A stretch of DNA of 64,000 nucleotides, taken from NCBI GenBank assembly GCA_964036275.1, contig OZ038436.1:10365904-10429903 (forward strand), written 5' to 3'. Shown in pieces: positions 10,250 to 18,680 of this stretch. Position 1 is the first letter of the stretch, and each line of letters starts with the position of its first letter. The notes below the pieces were generated by a model, which worked only from the letters and a program-made list of their open reading frames with translations, did not search any database and was not told where the DNA came from. Both the position numbers and the translations under genes were made by a program. Source of the DNA: Litoditis marina (taxonomy: Eukaryota; Nematoda; Chromadorea; Rhabditida; Rhabditidae).

Positions 10250-13200
10250 TTAGGCTGGTCCCGATTTTCCTCTTCTTTCTGGCTGTAGACTTCTATGATT
10301 AATTGACCGATTTATTTTATGCCCTTTACTGTTTTTCACAGTTACAGTACGAATTTCCCCATCATCGCTTGTATGTATTTCCTCAATTTTTGCCAACGGC
10401 CATCGATTTCTAGGTAACATGTCGTCTTTAACTAGTACGATTTCTCCCGTTACCGGATGTGGAGCTGCACAATAAGCCTTATTTTCTATTCGCTGTTTAT
10501 GGCTTTCTCTTAGGTTCAAAAGATATAGTGACTGCCATTTGTTCCAGAAATTTTCTAATCGCTTTTGAGTTGCTTGAAATAAGCGTTCTGCGCTTTCTCG
10601 AGTTTCGATTTTGTTATTCACTTGAAAGTTTGGATCTTTCTTTTCGAACTCTGCAAAATATGGTGATGAATATGTTATTTGCGTTTTCGGCGAAATAAAA
10701 TCGATTGGCCTTAACACCTGCTGATCACTTATATCCGTAGACACGTGTGTCAGTGGTCTCGAATTTAAAATGGACTCTATCTCAATCAGTACGGTTTCTA
10801 ATGCCCGAATTTCCAGAATTTCGTTTTTTACCGATTTTTTCAGACAAGATTTTACTGAACCCACTAATCGCTCATAGAATCCTCCTTGCCACGGAGAAAG
10901 AGGAGTTATGAATTTCCAGCTAATCTTAGTTTCTTTCCCGAAATTTTTTATCTCCGAGCTATTCACCGAACTTATCGAATTATTTAGTATTTCCGACCCT
11001 AATTTGAAGGTCGGTGCGTTATCTGAGGTCACCTGTTCTGGTATTCCTCTTCGCGCCATGAATCTTCTAAATGCTAGTATAAATTCTTTAGTCGAGTTGT
11101 CCTCTACCAGTTCTAAATGAATTGCTCGAGTTGCCATACACGTGACTAGCATAACCCATACCTTTTCGATTGTGCTTGATCCCTGTTGCCGTTTTCTTCC
11201 GCTGATAGGTCCAAAATAATCGACCCCGACGTTTGCGAATGGTTTGGATATCGACACCCTGGACGCTGGAAGTGCCTTCATCGGCGGATATCTAAATGAA
11301 CGACTATTGAATCTATTACACGAAACGCATTTTGCTAACACATTCTTAACTTCCTGTCTACCTTGCGGTATCCAGAAATGTCTTCTTAATGCTGCCAACG
11401 TGTGTTCTTTTCCACAATGTCTCGAATTTTCGTGCACGAATGTGATTATTATTCTAGTCAATTTATGTCCTCGAATCAATAAAACCGGATGAATTGCGTG
11501 ATTTTCTACTTGCGCGTTTTGTAATCGACCTATGCACCGAATTAATCCGTCGTTATCGATTTTTGTGTTCATTTTTCTCTCAAAATCGTTTACTTTACTT
11601 TGCGACTCTTTGTAGTGCTGACCTATTAGTAATTTCTCGATTTCTGCTATGTCCTTACCTTCAATCTCATTTCCGTCAGATAATTGCGATATTATTTTCA
11701 ATTTTGATTCAAAACATTCCCTCATTTTTATCGATTTTAATCGTGAATATATTCGCCGTTTCACGAATTTTCCTATGATCGCTATTATCCGACGTAATTT
11801 AGAGTATCTATTTGTACATGCAAAAGGTAGTACCGATTTAAAGTCACCTTCGACTAGTGTTTCTAGTGTGATGCATTCTTCCATCATTATGTCTACTGAA
11901 TCTGAGTCTAGCGGAGCGTTAAACTTGTCTGTTTGTGTTTCCCAGCAATCCTCGTGTTCGATTATCCATTTCGGACCATTCCACCATTTGTGATTCTCGA
12001 GTTGTTGTCTGTCCAGGCCTCGTGTCCCGCAATCCGCTGGGTTGTCCGCCGATCGAATGTAGTGGAACTTCACATCGATGTTTTCTGAATATAATTCGTT
12101 TACACAATTTCGAATATATTTAACTTTGTTATCAATGAAAGTTTTCAATCGTTTGTCCGAATGGATCCAATATAACACGATTTTCGAGTCTGAAAACACA
12201 TGGATCTTCCTTATTGGTAGATCTATTTCCTTTTTCACGAATTTCACGAGTTTTAATGCAATGAAGGCTGCGATCATTTCCAATCTAGGCATGGACACCT
12301 CTTTTTGGGGTGTTACTCTTGCCTTTCCCATGACTAGGCTACATTTGTTCCCGCTCGACGTTTTTTCCAGTAAATAAACACATGCGGCATATGCCCTTTC
12401 GCTGGAATCTGCGAATACTAATAATTCATATTCGGCTTCAATTTCTTTACTAATTCGTCTATCAAATGTCATTGGGTTCCATTCTATTGATTTTTCGATT
12501 ATTGACCATTTTTCTTGGTCTTCAGGTGTGAGTTCCTGGTCCCAATCATATTTGTTTATCCACAAGTATTGGATAAACATTTTTGCGGATATGACTAAAG
12601 GAGATAATATTCCTAATGGATCGAATATTCCTGCTACCACTTTCAATATACCCCGTTTCGTGATTTTTCCATCCTTCCATGAGGGTTCCTTGATACTTAT
12701 TGATAGCGAATCCTGTTCAGTATCCCATTGTAACCCGAGTAATTTCACTACTTTTACTTTAGTTTTATCACAATTATCGATTTTCGAATCTACTTCTTCG
12801 CTATTCGAAATATACTCTCTCAAATTCATACGCATATCTAGGAATATTGATTTTGACGATTTGTATTTTCCTACTGTTTCTTCGACGTTATTACCCCCTA
12901 ATACTACATTATCGACGTATAGATTTCTCTTAATGTCCTCACCATTTTTGCTGTCGACGTTTTTTGAGAGACTATATAATATTGCCATAGCCAACAGAAA
13001 TGGTGATGAACTAATACCAAATGGTACTCTCGTGAATCTAAAAACCTGTACGTTGTCGTTTGTCAACCCGATGTTCGAATTTTTCAACCACAGAAATCTC
13101 GTGGCATCTCTTTCCGAATTTTGTAGGTGAACCTGGTGGAAAGCTTTCTCCACATCGCTTATTAATAGTATCGGATATTTACGAGCTCTAATCAATACTC

Positions 13201-14863
13201 CACATAAATTTGGCAAGATTGTGGGGCCTTGATGAACACAGTCATTTAACGATAATTCCCCCCTCATATGAGACGAAGCATCGTATACGATTCTAACTTT
13301 AGTTGTTATACTATCCGGTTTTACTACTACCTGATGAGGTATGTAATATTCAACGAATTTCGATTTATCTTCTGATTCAACCTTTTCTATAATATTAGAT
13401 TCTAGTTGAGTTTCGAAAATTTTATTATACCCCTCCCATATTGCCGAGTTCTTACGTAAATTCCTACTCTGCGACTCTAAACGTTTATATGCAATTGCGT
13501 AATTATTAGCGAGTTTCGATTCATTACCGTTCCATGGAAATTTCGCAAAAAGTTGGCCAATTTCTGTTATTACCGACTTATTAAAGTTATCGATTATTTC
13601 CTCACGCTCTACTCGATCCCTCTCTATAGAAGGATCGTCGAATATTCCGATAGTTTCTAAATCCCAGAACTTAGTCGATTCATCTAATTGTACATGGTTA
13701 ACTAGGTACGTTTTTTCCGAATCTACTAAATCCTTCGCCCCCGATACTATATATCCGAATATTGTTGGAGTGGCGAATAATCCCGATGGCAATTTGAATT
13801 GAGGTTTTTCCGAATCTATTATTTTCCAAAAATAGTCAATACCAATGAGTATATCAGCCGTAACTAACCTTTCTGATTTCCCTCCATTCCAGATAATCCG
13901 TCGTTTCTTCATTTCGATTTGATCTTCTTTTTCCATCTCTGCTGTGATGAATCTTCCCGTAATTTTCTCCTGGGTGTTTGCCGTAATATCGATGATTTTT
14001 CTTCCTTCTTTTCCGATTCTTATGTTCACGATATCTGAAATAGAACGACTTTTGTTATCTCCGAATCCAATGACTGTTAATGATTCTGATCTTATTGTTG
14101 ATACACCTAACGATTCTTTTAATGACCTGCTCACGAAACTCTTCTGGGATCCTGAATCTAGTAGAATCGTTACTGGTTGATATCGATTTTTAACCGTATT
14201 ATACACTTCTGCACATACCGTCATCAATTGTATTTTACTTTTTGATTCAACCGAATATATGTGCGTATCTTTTTTCTCGACTTTTGTCCCTAACGCTTCA
14301 ATTGCTACGTTAGTTCTAGTTTCTGCCTGTGCATTGAACTGAACTGAACGACTAGGCGATTTACTTTGACTACCATTTCGAGTATTCGAATTTGATCTAC
14401 TTCTATGTGAACTGCTATTTTCTCTTGATCGTGAACGGTCGCGATATTTATCGTGGTTTCTCCCATCACGACTATTTCTACTCCCTGAACGATTTCGATT
14501 CTTACTATAACTATCTCTACTACAGTCTCGATTTTTGTCCGAATAATTATCCTTATTTCTACTCCTACCGCGCTCTTTTTCGTCCGATATTTTATTCTTA
14601 AAACATATCGACGTATGGTGAGTATTTCTATCGCATATTCGACATTTGTACTCGCTTTTGCACTCCTTGTACGAATGATTATCATTTAGACATTTATAAC
14701 ACCGTTTTTCAGTGTGCAAAATATATTTCCGAACATCCAAAGAGCTTACCTTTTTACAGTCCTCGCTGTTGTGTCCTGTCAGCTTACAGTACGTGCAGGG
14801 TCTCCGTGATTCTTCTCTCCTTCTGTGGTCCTTGTACTGTTCTCGCTCGCTGGTGTAGAACAA
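10250..14863 (-). CDS. BEL/Pao Pol polyprotein (protease, RT, RNase H, integrase)
   Basis: One uninterrupted frame of about 1,537 codons, in the -1 frame relative to gag and overlapping its end by at least 85 bases. Three zinc knuckles come first (residues 23-87: CTYCKLTGHNSEDC, CYKCLNDNHSYKEC, CRICDRNTHHTSIC), then an Arg/Ser-rich linker. The aspartic protease has LLDSGSQ (about 236). Reverse transcriptase shows VRIVYDAS, LLISDVEKAFHQV and YVDN (649-652), where most relatives have YVDD. RNase H has FADSS (818), LEMIAA (862) and SDSK (892). Integrase has HxxxxH and CVSC zinc ligands (1144-1182) and Asp1215, Asp1281 and Glu1331 (VDYFGP, SDNAPTF, FYERLVG). A C-terminal BEL/Pao-specific domain ends the protein. 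Length and domain order are those of an autonomous element. Confidence 0.97.
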   Translation of the reverse strand: MFYTSEREQYKDHRRREESRRPCTYCKLTGHNSEDCKKVSSLDVRKYILHTEKRCYKCLNDNHSYKECKSEYKCRICDRNTHHTSICFKNKISDEKERGRSRNKDNYSDKNRDCSRDSYSKNRNRSGSRNSRDGRNHDKYRDRSRSRENSSSHRSRSNSNTRNGSQSKSPSRSVQFNAQAETRTNVAIEALGTKVEKKDTHIYSVESKSKIQLMTVCAEVYNTVKNRYQPVTILLDSGSQKSFVSRSLKESLGVSTIRSESLTVIGFGDNKSRSISDIVNIRIGKEGRKIIDITANTQEKITGRFITAEMEKEDQIEMKKRRIIWNGGKSERLVTADILIGIDYFWKIIDSEKPQFKLPSGLFATPTIFGYIVSGAKDLVDSEKTYLVNHVQLDESTKFWDLETIGIFDDPSIERDRVEREEIIDNFNKSVITEIGQLFAKFPWNGNESKLANNYAIAYKRLESQSRNLRKNSAIWEGYNKIFETQLESNIIEKVESEDKSKFVEYYIPHQVVVKPDSITTKVRIVYDASSHMRGELSLNDCVHQGPTILPNLCGVLIRARKYPILLISDVEKAFHQVHLQNSERDATRFLWLKNSNIGLTNDNVQVFRFTRVPFGISSSPFLLAMAILYSLSKNVDSKNGEDIKRNLYVDNVVLGGNNVEETVGKYKSSKSIFLDMRMNLREYISNSEEVDSKIDNCDKTKVKVVKLLGLQWDTEQDSLSISIKEPSWKDGKITKRGILKVVAGIFDPLGILSPLVISAKMFIQYLWINKYDWDQELTPEDQEKWSIIEKSIEWNPMTFDRRISKEIEAEYELLVFADSSERAYAACVYLLEKTSSGNKCSLVMGKARVTPQKEVSMPRLEMIAAFIALKLVKFVKKEIDLPIRKIHVFSDSKIVLYWIHSDKRLKTFIDNKVKYIRNCVNELYSENIDVKFHYIRSADNPADCGTRGLDRQQLENHKWWNGPKWIIEHEDCWETQTDKFNAPLDSDSVDIMMEECITLETLVEGDFKSVLPFACTNRYSKLRRIIAIIGKFVKRRIYSRLKSIKMRECFESKLKIISQLSDGNEIEGKDIAEIEKLLIGQHYKESQSKVNDFERKMNTKIDNDGLIRCIGRLQNAQVENHAIHPVLLIRGHKLTRIIITFVHENSRHCGKEHTLAALRRHFWIPQGRQEVKNVLAKCVSCNRFNSRSFRYPPMKALPASRVSISKPFANVGVDYFGPISGRKRQQGSSTIEKVWVMLVTCMATRAIHLELVEDNSTKEFILAFRRFMARRGIPEQVTSDNAPTFKLGSEILNNSISSVNSSEIKNFGKETKISWKFITPLSPWQGGFYERLVGSVKSCLKKSVKNEILEIRALETVLIEIESILNSRPLTHVSTDISDQQVLRPIDFISPKTQITYSSPYFAEFEKKDPNFQVNNKIETRESAERLFQATQKRLENFWNKWQSLYLLNLRESHKQRIENKAYCAAPHPVTGEIVLVKDDMLPRNRWPLAKIEEIHTSDDGEIRTVTVKNSKGHKINRSINHRSLQPERRGKSGPA

Positions 14864-15837
14864 CTTACCTTTTCCGATTCCGAATCTGAAACGTCTACCC
14901 CCCCTACGATTTCTTCTTCTACTATAATCTCATCTAACGCCTCGAATAGTTCTTTGCATGTCCACGAATTTGTTGCCTTATGTTCTGCACGAGCTAAATT
15001 TTGACGAATTTTCAGAGGAAATTTTTTCTTAATGAGTTCTACAGTTACCGCCGACTTTGCTGCATTCGCATCATGACCTTCTAACATAGTCATATAAGCC
15101 ACGAGTAGATCATAAGTTTTCCTCAATTCTTTACAGTCCGAGTTCGAATTTGGAGTTTTCTCGAGTTTTTTCAAGATAGACGCACGAGTTGTAACAGCAT
15201 TTGCGAATCTTTTTTGGAATAAATCTACCGCTTTTTGGTACATTGTTCCATCTAATGCTATTCCTTTTAGGATTACTTCAGCTGGACCTTTGAGCAATGA
15301 TTTCAAAGTGATTAATTTCTCGAGATTCGATAAACATTGATTCGAATTTATAGACGCCTCAAAAACGTTCCAGAACTCCTCGTATTCCGTATGGTCTCCG
15401 GAAAACTCAGGCAGTTTCAACTCTGGTATACGAACTCTAGTATTTTGCTGTACCTGTGGTTGAGGTACTACAATCGAATTATTCGCTAAACGACGTCTTT
15501 CCGACCTTAATGCGAGAATAAAATTATCTAAATCTGTCAAAATCTCCTCACATTCCGAATTTGTAATGCTCTGCTCAATGTCCCTTTCGGCTGCTTTTCG
15601 CGTCGCCGTATCCTCGATTTCAATGCAATATCCATGAACTAAAGTTTTTTGCTCTTCGATTCTATGAACCCTAAACTCTATCGCATCTAAATAAGAATCG
15701 ATTTGTGAAAGTGCGTCATTATTTACTAATGAATCGAAATGTCCCGAGTCTAAATCTACTTTTATTTTATCTCTCAAAGTCCGACTTTCAGTAATTTTTC
15801 GAGTGAGACCTCCTTTCACGCTTCCCCATGTCGGCAT
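14779..15837 (-). CDS. BEL/Pao Gag
   Basis: 352 residues from ATG at 15837 to TGA at 14779. The capsid-like core has the BEL/Pao signature around residues 138-240 (PELKLPEFSGDHTEYEEFW, then LKGPAEVI and LFQKRF), the family called DUF1759. It forms the particle that packages the RNA. It has no zinc knuckles of its own; these sit at the start of the overlapping pol frame, so Gag-Pol would need a -1 shift near the Gag end. I see no standard heptamer slip site. A consensus splice donor (AAG then GTAAGT, exon end 14869) lies just before the overlap. Confidence 0.95.
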   Translation of the reverse strand: MPTWGSVKGGLTRKITESRTLRDKIKVDLDSGHFDSLVNNDALSQIDSYLDAIEFRVHRIEEQKTLVHGYCIEIEDTATRKAAERDIEQSITNSECEEILTDLDNFILALRSERRRLANNSIVVPQPQVQQNTRVRIPELKLPEFSGDHTEYEEFWNVFEASINSNQCLSNLEKLITLKSLLKGPAEVILKGIALDGTMYQKAVDLFQKRFANAVTTRASILKKLEKTPNSNSDCKELRKTYDLLVAYMTMLEGHDANAAKSAVTVELIKKKFPLKIRQNLARAEHKATNSWTCKELFEALDEIIVEEEIVGGVDVSDSESEKVSCSTPASENSTRTTEGEKNHGDPARTVS

Positions 15838-16730
15838 GATTGAAGGTCTTTACCAGAAAACACAAACAACAAACACAAACGAGAATAACCGCAATTGTAT
15901 ACACTTTATGTTCCAATACACAATAATTTGTAGAACTGTGTGTTCTCTTGTACTTTGATCTGATTGGACCCGAGTTTTTTAGGCCGTCGTTTTTAATTGT
16001 GATTACTGTACTCTTGATAATCAGGGCTTTCGCTTCATGACCATTGCCCCTCACTGTCTGACCTCGACCTCTCGACCTCTGCACTCTGATCTTTGACATT
16101 TTGCCAGGTTTTTTCGATGTTCAAACTTTATTTTAATTTTATTCATATTCTTTTTCTTACTCTTTACTACTTACCCTCTTTTTCAGATACTTCATTTTTG
16201 TAGTATTATCGATTTTCCGGACTATTTCCTAGTTTTCTTCGTCTTCAATAGTTCACGCTCTCCGATTCCGTTTCGAGGAATTTTTCGGTTTAAACGACAA
16301 TGACGTGCTTTTAAACGTCATGAATTTAACCTTGAATCGGTGCTGCACTTTCACGGCTGCTTCGCTTCACCTAGTAGTTAGACACGCTCTTTCAGGAGAC
16401 CTCGATTCGTGTCCCAGACCGCAATTTTTCCTTATTGCGAGAGACCCGTCTGGTGGGTTTAACATCGTTTTCGCACTAATCAAACGGTTTGCAACTCCGT
16501 AACGGCTACATTTCGAATTCAAATTTTTCCACTATCTGAACTGTCCTTTGTGCTGTTTCTTAGCGTTCGACGTTGTCCAAATCTGCAGACATCAATGCCA
16601 GTTTCCCTAGTTCTGGACCTTTTTGTTTTTTGAGCTGAACTATCTTTAACGACTCTACTATTCTTTATTCCGAATGTTTTCGATTTGGGTACAAGATAGG
16701 TTACACGATATTGATTGGCCTTCGCGATTA
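15838..16730 (-). other. BEL 5' leader
   Basis: About 0.9 kb between the primer site and gag. It has a short upstream ORF (16099-15788) overlapping the gag start, which I do not count as a gene. A consensus splice donor (GAGG then GTAAGTAG, boundary 16174/16175) could pair with the acceptor at 9715 to make a subgenomic RNA for the third ORF. Confidence 0.55.
16174..16175 (-). promoter_or_regulatory. Candidate leader splice donor
   Basis: On the minus strand aagagg is followed by gtaagtag, a near-perfect 5' splice site in the untranslated leader. Its pairing with the acceptor at 9715/9716 is inferred from position, by analogy with retroviral subgenomic RNAs. Confidence 0.4.
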
Positions 16731-16743
16731 GGCCGATGCACCA
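16731..16743 (-). promoter_or_regulatory. Primer-binding site, tRNA-Gly type
   Basis: The plus strand reads ggccgatgcacca directly against the LTR. This equals the last 13 bases of eukaryotic tRNA-Gly(GCC) including CCA, as I recall that sequence. The element RNA therefore pairs with this tRNA to start minus-strand synthesis. Confidence 0.8.
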
Positions 16744-17365
16744 TGTTTCGACTCCAGTGGGAGAGTCTACTTATAAATTACCTATTGCCACGTCTTTTCC
16801 CGTCTATACTCTTTCGTGTAGTTTAACGTGTACCCGAGTTCAATAGCTAGGCAAGTATGATACGATTGAACGTATAGTTACCACAGAACAATATAGAACA
16901 CATTGATTTATACTGTGTATCTTATAACATAGAAACATAACAACATAGATTGAACGGGGAGGCGATTGTAAGTAAGTAGTACGAGTTTGTAAGAACGATA
17001 TTTAAGCGTTATCGCTAGCGACCATTCTCTACGAGTTTATATTCAAGAGTGACCTTTCGACTATCCAGCTGATGCTGGTTGGCGAGAAGTGGGCGGAGCC
17101 CCGTTCTCTGGTCATCTCCGAACATGCCCTGTATTTTACGAAATCGCGTTTAGTCGAAACAGTTCAAGAACCGAACGGTTCGGAAAAATACTGTATTTTT
17201 TAGTCGAGACGCCAAAAAAATCGATTTGTATTCCCACCATGCTGTATTTTACTGTAAGTACAGTAAAATACTGTAACACAACCAGGGACGTTCTGAGATT
17301 GATTGGACCGGCCCGATCTCTTGGGCAGTGACAATTATTAGTGAGAAATGGTATCGCTGGCGAGA
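16744..17365 (-). repeat. LTR at the element's 5' end, with insert
   Basis: 622 bp: the same 438-bp LTR plus a 184-bp insertion at 17116-17299. Any promoter for the element would lie here. The insert sits in the outer part of the LTR in element orientation. Confidence 0.92.
17116..17299. mobile_element. Short inverted-repeat element inside the LTR
   Basis: 184 bp absent from the partner LTR. Its ends are imperfect inverted repeats (atctccgaacatgccctg against atctcagaacgtccctgg) and at is repeated at both borders. Inside are the palindromes accgaacggttcgg and tactgtaagtacagta. It is non-coding and looks like a MITE inserted after the BEL copy integrated. Confidence 0.75.
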
Positions 17366-17370
17366 TGGCT
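17366..17370. repeat. Target-site duplication (right), tggct
   Basis: Matches 7613-7617 on the other side of the BEL element. Confidence 0.8.
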
Positions 17371-17422
17371 ACCCATACGGGATACGGCGCAACAAGGGGT
17401 AGAGAGAAGAGAGCATAGAGAA
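17366..17422. repeat. Satellite remnant between BEL and R2-like copy 2
   Basis: 57 bp of the 86-bp monomer, beginning with the BEL target duplication tggct and ending gagaa, where the R2-like element starts. Confidence 0.95.
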
Positions 17423-18297
17423 GCTGCGTGCAAGAGCACATAACGAAGAACTTTCATTCCGAATATATTGCTATGGGAAAAGTCAGTGAAGTTGTAGCTA
17501 GAGACTCACGCAACAATAAATTTGTTAAAGATGGTGGAATGCTGAGTTACAGTTCTAAGGCATTTGTACACCAAGCCAGACTTGGAATTTCGAGACTGAA
17601 AGGGTCCGTGATCCAGTATGAAAAAGATGCAGACAGAACGTGTAGAAGATGTGGCCACGAGGTCGAGTCACTTATGCACGTGCTCAACCAGTGCAAAGTA
17701 CACATGGGAACCCTCATTTCCGATAGACACGACAGTGTTCTACAGAGAGTGGTCCAAGGTATAAGAGAGGGTGACAAAAAGCATCTCAGACTAACAGTGG
17801 ACAGACAGTCTGGAGAAACTGCAAATAGGCAGCGACCCGACATTATGTTATTTGATGATACTAAGAAGGAAGTCATTATATCAGATGTAACCTGCCCCTT
17901 CGAGAACAGGGAAATAGCTATGCAAACAGCATATCAAAGGAAGATTGACAAGTATCTCGGAATTCAAGCCGACTACGAGTTGAAAGGCTACAAAGTACAT
18001 CAACTTCCTATTGTAGTTGGGTCCCTAGGTAACTGGAGACCCGAGAACGACATGGCGACGAGAGCGTTAGGCATTTCGCGCCAGTACAACAAAATTCTAG
18101 TCAAGGTAGTTACAGCTACAGTACTCGAATACAGCAAGAACATATACTGGAAACACATTCATGGAGATAACTATGAGATCAGAGCAAGATTCATTCCGGC
18201 CGTAACCTTAAAAGGTGCGAAATGGAAAAAGATAACTACTATGAACTTGCTGGAACCCAAACCACTATTCAACTGCAATGATGAAATGGAGATTTAA
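17423..18297 (+). pseudogene. C-terminal endonuclease domain of R2-like ORF (copy 2)
   Basis: Open from the truncation point to TAA at 18295-18297. Counting from the ATG at 17428, the zinc motif is Cys72, Cys75, His84 and Cys89; RHD is at 100-102; Pro137-Asp138 and Asp153 form the nuclease core; Lys172 and Lys175 lie in the KxxKY position. The C-terminal 110 residues after the nuclease core end NCNDEMEI. The family is the R2-type restriction-like endonuclease that cuts a specific DNA target. The reverse transcriptase is absent, so a full-length master copy must exist elsewhere. Confidence 0.87.
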
Positions 18298-18680
18298 CTA
18301 ATACTCAATAGGCTTGATAACGATTTTCACATAACATACAATTGACTACCTAACCAAGTCAGTGTTATTACTAGGAAAAATCAAAATCAAGCATTCCACA
18401 ATACATTGTTACACTACCCTTATCTTAAGACTCATCGATCCACTCTCTGCGAGCTTTTGTACAATACAGACCGTAACTCACGTCCAGTATTGCAAGAGAA
18501 ACAACTCAAGGGGGAAACGTGGTGAGAATGAGGACTTTCCCGTGATTCTGCTGTGCCTTAAATCCTTATGACCCGATGACCGAACCCGTGACCCACGAGG
18601 GGAGGAAGGGGGAATTTTTACCCTGCCCCGGCAGGTGCCCACCGTGTTTGTGGGGGTACCCGTATGAGGAAATATATAAT
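18298..18680 (+). other. 3' UTR of R2-like element (copy 2)
   Basis: Differs from copy 1 at only a few bases (for example aaccaagtcag versus aaccaattcag). It ends tatataat directly at the satellite. Confidence 0.75.

Larger units (their letters stand above)
7618..17365 (-). mobile_element. Full-length BEL/Pao LTR retrotransposon in satellite
   Basis: All coding is on the minus strand, so the element's 5' LTR is at 16744-17365. Order in element direction: LTR, tRNA-Gly-type primer site, gag, pol in the -1 frame, a two-part zinc-knuckle ORF, short polypurine tract, LTR. The five bases tggct (7613-7617) are repeated at 17366-17370, a target-site duplication of the size known for BEL/Pao. Removing the element restores a normal monomer (tctggct then acccatac). 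The LTRs look identical by eye except for a 184-bp insert in one, so integration is recent. Gag and pol are uninterrupted; one in-frame stop splits the third ORF. Confidence 0.95.
17423..18680 (+). mobile_element. R2-like RLE non-LTR retrotransposon, 5'-truncated copy 2
   Basis: The longest copy (1,258 bp). It carries about 160 bp more 5' sequence than copy 1 and is otherwise nearly identical through the 3' UTR. The 3' junction is again tatataat then cagacagttccg (18681). At the left edge the monomer is cut after gagaa, nine bases before the 3' junction site, so a small target deletion accompanied insertion. Confidence 0.92.

Noticed and set aside
15788..16099. 103-codon ORF with a hydrophobic stretch upstream of BEL gag
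   Set aside because: It overlaps gag in another frame, has biased composition and no family resemblance; better seen as leader.
7618..17365. Plus-strand ORFs opposite BEL gag and pol
   Set aside because: Antisense shadows of the intact minus-strand genes.
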